Assembly: GCA_023427825.1 (NCBI GenBank)
Contig: JAEZAI010000236.1
Coordinates: 1-7,713, forward strand
Origin: Actinomycetes bacterium
GTDB taxonomy: Bacteria; Actinomycetota; Acidimicrobiia; Acidimicrobiales; Microtrichaceae
Direction: 5' to 3'
Length of the DNA: 7,713 nt
This document shows, piece after piece, positions 5,773-7,713 of the stretch (within the stretch, counting starts at the first letter, position 1; every line of letters begins with the position of its first letter). Both the position numbers and the translations under genes were made by a program. Under the pieces are notes generated by a model. The model was given only the letters and a program-made list of their open reading frames with translations, did no database searches and had not been told where the DNA came from.

Positions 5773-6458
5773 ATCCGGTACGGGGCGCGGATGACCGGGC
5801 GGGCGACGTTGCGGACCGGGATGCCGCCGGGCGTCTCGCCGTGCTCCCGACCGCTGTGCGCGTGCCCGTGCAGCAGCAGGTCCGCGCCGTGATGGTCGGC
5901 CTGCTCGGCCAGCCGGTGGTCCGCCAGGAAGGCGTGGATCTCGGGCGCCTCGCCGGCGACCGTCGCGCCCACCGGTGAGTAGTGGAGCAGTCCGATCCGG
6001 TGCGGCGCGTCCAGCTCGGCCAGGGCCGCGCCGAAGCGCTCCGCCTCCCGCCGGCCGTGCTCCACGAACGCCTTCATCTCTGGCTCGCCGAACGCGGTCG
6101 CGCAGGTCCCGGGCAGTCCACAGGCGAACCCCTTGGCGCCCGCCACCCCGACCACGGTCCCGTCGACCCTCACGTGGCACGACTCGCCGTCGAGCACGAC
6201 CACACCGGCGTCCTCGAGCTCCGCGACCACGTCGCCGGGCGTCTCGGCGTGGTGGTCGTGGTTGCCGAGCACCGCGACCACCGGCACTCCGATGTCCTCC
6301 AGACACTCGGCCAGGGCGCGGGCCTCGCTGACGTCGCCGCAGTTGGTGAGGTCGCCGGCGAGCAGCAGCAGGTCGGCGTCGTCCGCGGCACGGCGCAGCT
6401 CGACCGGCGGGTCGGACGTGCCGACGTGGATGTCGCCGACGGCTGCCACCCGGATCAC
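5754..6458 (-). CDS. Calcineurin-like metallophosphoesterase
   Basis: The 234-residue protein carries all motifs of the calcineurin-like phosphoesterase superfamily, in order: GDIH (8-11), GDLTN (35-39), GNHD (65-68), LLHYSP (157-162) and GHAHSG (198-203). Asp9, His11, Asp36, Asn66, His159, His199 and His201 would bind two metal ions. It hydrolyses phosphomonoester or phosphodiester bonds; the substrate is unknown. No signal peptide or membrane segment is visible, so it is cytosolic. The start is a GTG at 6458 whose GTGA overlaps the stop of the BON gene, with GAGG (6466-6469) 7 nt upstream. The protein then begins VIRVAAVGDIH as the family demands. It is the last gene of an operon with a nucleotidyltransferase, and it runs 19 bp into the end of the convergent phosphoribosyltransferase gene. 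Confidence 0.93.
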   Translation of the reverse strand: MIRVAAVGDIHVGTSDPPVELRRAADDADLLLLAGDLTNCGDVSEARALAECLEDIGVPVVAVLGNHDHHAETPGDVVAELEDAGVVVLDGESCHVRVDGTVVGVAGAKGFACGLPGTCATAFGEPEMKAFVEHGRREAERFGAALAELDAPHRIGLLHYSPVGATVAGEAPEIHAFLADHRLAEQADHHGADLLLHGHAHSGREHGETPGGIPVRNVARPVIRAPYRIYTLGS

Positions 6459-6724
6459 GGGATCGCCTCGGGTGGCCGGTCCTCGAGCGTGGGCACGTGC
6501 AGCTCGTCGACGATCCGCAGCGGCCGCCCGACGTCGGCGAGCGCGAGTCGCACCTCGGCGAGCACGAGCTCGTGTGCCCCGACGGACTCGACCGGCCCGC
6601 GCAGGACGAGCGCGTCGCCGTCCACCTCCACCCGGACCGACAGGTGATGCGACCTGCCCTCGGCCAGCACCGTGCGCACGTGCGCGACCACGTGGTCGTC
6701 CTCGGAGTGACCGTCCGGGATCAC
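6455..6724 (-). CDS. Small BON-domain-like protein
   Basis: The 89-residue protein looks like a single BON (OsmY/nodulation) domain. A helix (EDDHVVAHVRTVLAEG, 8-23) is followed by strands LSVRVEVDGDALVLRGPVES (28-47), a helix (HELVLAEVRLALADV, 51-65) and a last strand RIVDELHV (70-77). This is the alpha-beta-beta-alpha-beta order of the fold, with the typical G-x-LVLRG-x-VES turn. BON domains elsewhere bind membranes or partner proteins, but this one has no signal peptide, lipobox or LysM domain and is probably cytosolic. The GTG at 6724 is supported by GAGG (6732-6735) with 7 nt spacing and by GTGA overlap with the upstream stop. Its own stop overlaps the next start in the same way. The gene is clearly real from this packing; the domain call is moderately sure. 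Confidence 0.75.
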   Translation of the reverse strand: MIPDGHSEDDHVVAHVRTVLAEGRSHHLSVRVEVDGDALVLRGPVESVGAHELVLAEVRLALADVGRPLRIVDELHVPTLEDRPPEAIP

Positions 6725-7365
6725 GGCACGGCCTCGGGGAGCCGCGCAGGGTGGACGACCGCCGACAGCGCGTCGACCGCGGTGGGCGGGACAGCGAGGT
6801 CGTTCGACTCCGCGTACAGCAGCAGGCTCAGCACCCGGCGGGGTCCGAAGCGCCGGGCCCGCTCCACCAGGTAGTCCCAGTCCAGGTCGCACCGTGCGAC
6901 CAGGCCGAGCGCGTCGTACCAGTGGTGCGGCGAGTGCTCCGCCGCTGCGACCGCCTTGATCACCAGCAGGTCCTCGGGCGAGACGAGCCGGAACCGGCTG
7001 CCCTTGAACGTGCCGTCGTCCGCGTGCTCGAGCATGGGCTCGTCGACGACGATGTCACCGGTCGACCGGAAGATGATGTCGATCAGCACGTCGCGGCGGA
7101 ACGCCTTGTAGAGCCAGTTCGGGTCGTGGTGCTCGGTCCGGTACCCCGCTGCGTCGAAGACGGCGAGCAGCGCGTCGGCGTCCTCCACGTGGACGAACAG
7201 GTCGATGTCGTCGGTGCGCCTCGGACGGGCGAGGCTCGCGGAGCCGATCCCGCCCATGACCAGCACCCGCAGATCGGTGCCGTCGAGCAGCTCGGACACC
7301 TCCGCGAGCACGAGCCGGAACGTGTCCTCGGTGGGGCGGGGCCCCTCCCGGTAGTGGTCGCCCAT
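6721..7365 (-). CDS. Nucleotidyltransferase-fold protein
   Basis: The 214-residue protein has the pol-beta-type nucleotidyltransferase signature. VLVMGGIGSASLARPRRTDDIDLFV (34-58) gives the Gly38-Gly39 turn and the metal-binding pair Asp53/Asp55, and LIDIIF (94-99) supplies a third acidic residue, Asp96. RLVSPEDLLVIKAVAA (126-141) and HWYDALGLVARCDLDWDYL (148-166) resemble the C-terminal half of AbiEii/MNT-like families. Such enzymes transfer NMP to a protein, RNA or small molecule. No HEPN or other toxin partner adjoins it; instead a BON protein and a phosphoesterase follow in the same operon. The ATG at 7365 has only a weak ribosome site and overlaps the stop of a 17-codon upstream ORF (TGATG). 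It also sits in the loop of a GC-rich hairpin (7335-7379). Confidence 0.9.
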   Translation of the reverse strand: MGDHYREGPRPTEDTFRLVLAEVSELLDGTDLRVLVMGGIGSASLARPRRTDDIDLFVHVEDADALLAVFDAAGYRTEHHDPNWLYKAFRRDVLIDIIFRSTGDIVVDEPMLEHADDGTFKGSRFRLVSPEDLLVIKAVAAAEHSPHHWYDALGLVARCDLDWDYLVERARRFGPRRVLSLLLYAESNDLAVPPTAVDALSAVVHPARLPEAVP

Positions 7366-7379
7366 CAGAGGGCCCCGCC
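7335..7379 (-). promoter_or_regulatory. GC-rich hairpin with the nucleotidyltransferase start codon in its loop
   Basis: In the mRNA GGCGGGGCCCTC (7379-7368) can pair with GAGGGGCCCCGCC (7347-7335), giving 12 pairs with one bulged G, ten of them uninterrupted G-C. The 20-nt loop (7367-7348) begins with UGAUG, the leader stop and nucleotidyltransferase start. Any weak ribosome site (GGCGGGG) is inside the 5' arm. It could also be chance pairing, since GGGGCCCC is self-complementary. Confidence 0.4.
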
Positions 7380-7418
7380 GGGGGAGCTCGGAACGACGGC
7401 AGCGGCGTGGTTCGCCAT
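7365..7418 (-). CDS. Possible 17-residue leader ORF upstream of the nucleotidyltransferase
   Basis: ATG at 7418 opens a 17-codon frame (MANHAAAVVPSSPGGAL) that ends in TGATG, so its stop shares one base with the nucleotidyltransferase start. AGGA (7426-7429) lies 7 nt upstream of the ATG, a better ribosome site than the nucleotidyltransferase itself has. The last codons run through the 5' arm of the hairpin at 7335-7379. A ribosome finishing the leader would therefore open the hairpin and could reinitiate. The peptide shows no run of a single amino acid suggesting attenuation. It is too short to prove as a gene; the overlap and spacing are the evidence. Confidence 0.4.
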   Translation of the reverse strand: MANHAAAVVPSSPGGAL

Positions 7419-7446
7419 GCCGGGTTCCTACCCATCCCCGTGTTCC

Positions 7447-7713
7447 TCACCCGGACGCGCCGTCCTCCTCCGCCAGCCGGCGCTCGAGCTCCTCCACCTC
7501 GGCACGTGCCTCGTCCGCCGCCGTCTCGGCCTCCTCTGCCGACCGTCTCGCCCGCTCGGCCCGCGACGCCAGGTGCTCGGCGTGCGATCGGCGTTCCGCG
7601 AGGTCGGCCTCGAGCCGGCTGCGGCGACGGGCCGCCGCCTCACGCTCGCGCCGTTCACGTTCCGCGGTGCGGCGATCGGTCGTGTCGGGCTGCGCGGCCG
7701 CGGCCTTCTTCCC
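7447..7713 (-). CDS. C-terminal fragment of a charged coiled-coil protein (cut by window edge)
   Basis: This open frame enters from the right edge with no start inside the window and ends at the TGA at 7447-7449, giving 88 residues. After KKAAAAQPDTTD it is almost entirely a charged helix with heptad-like spacing. Examples are RLEADLAERRSHAEHLASRA (33-52) and EARAEVEELERRLAEED (68-84), rich in Arg, Glu and Ala and without Gly or Pro. This predicts a coiled coil, perhaps for oligomerisation. I do not recognise the family, and the N-terminal part that would tell is missing. Third codon positions are strongly G/C, supporting real coding. It lies upstream of the nucleotidyltransferase operon on the same strand, 81 bp away, and may be co-transcribed. 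Confidence 0.7.
   Translation of the reverse strand, partial: GKKAAAAQPDTTDRRTAERERREREAAARRRSRLEADLAERRSHAEHLASRAERARRSAEEAETAADEARAEVEELERRLAEEDGASG

Noticed and set aside
5014..6306. Minus-strand 430-codon frame
   Set aside because: It covers the phosphoribosyltransferase gene antisense and the phosphoesterase out of frame, with no recognisable motif.
7428..7658. Minus-strand 76-codon frame near the right edge
   Set aside because: It is out of frame with the coiled-coil reading frame and translates to Arg/Pro/Ser-rich sequence. The frame open to the window edge has clear heptad-like structure.

Overview
The window is strongly GC-rich, G/C-biased at third codon positions, and densely packed with genes. 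Together with a Stf0-type sulfotransferase, a fused receiver/thioredoxin-reductase-like flavoprotein, GTG starts and apparent leaderless promoters, this points to a high-GC actinobacterium (Actinomycetota). An Acidimicrobiia-like lineage is a guess only. No RNA genes, insertion sequences, CRISPR arrays or phage genes were seen.

Left part (1-3593, all genes on the minus strand). Read in the direction of transcription, a Stf0-type sulfotransferase (3593-2769) is followed by a three-domain flavoprotein (2660-906: degenerate receiver, thioredoxin-fold domain, thioredoxin-reductase-like domain). Next come an HxlR-family regulator (810-310) and the N-terminal end of a DHA2-type MFS drug exporter (223 to the left edge). 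The 9-mer TTCATAGAA occurs only in front of the regulator and in front of the exporter. At the regulator it forms an inverted repeat between plausible -35 and -10 boxes. The simplest reading is a self-repressing HxlR protein that also controls the exporter.

Centre (3594-5091). A sulfatase (3646-4953, plus strand) is divergent from the sulfotransferase across only 52 bp, so an enzyme that adds sulfate and one predicted to remove it share one intergenic region. The 138 bp after the sulfatase hold an imperfect hairpin and a 13-bp palindrome but no convincing gene.

Right part (5092-7713). A phosphoribosyltransferase-domain protein (5092-5772, plus) converges on, and overlaps by 19 bp, the last gene of a tight minus-strand operon: nucleotidyltransferase (7365-6721), small BON-domain protein (6724-6455) and calcineurin-like phosphoesterase (6458-5754). 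Both internal junctions are 4-base GTGA overlaps with a GAGG ribosome site 7 nt before the start. In front of the nucleotidyltransferase lies a possible 17-codon leader ORF whose stop overlaps the start codon (TGATG). A very GC-rich hairpin there places that start codon in its loop, which suggests translational gating. Upstream is the 3' end of a coiled-coil protein gene that runs off the right edge.

The most unusual items are the nucleotidyltransferase-BON-phosphoesterase unit with its leader/hairpin, the pseudo-receiver flavoprotein lacking every expected redox cysteine pair, and the divergent sulfotransferase/sulfatase pair. All functions are read from motifs by eye. No database search was possible.
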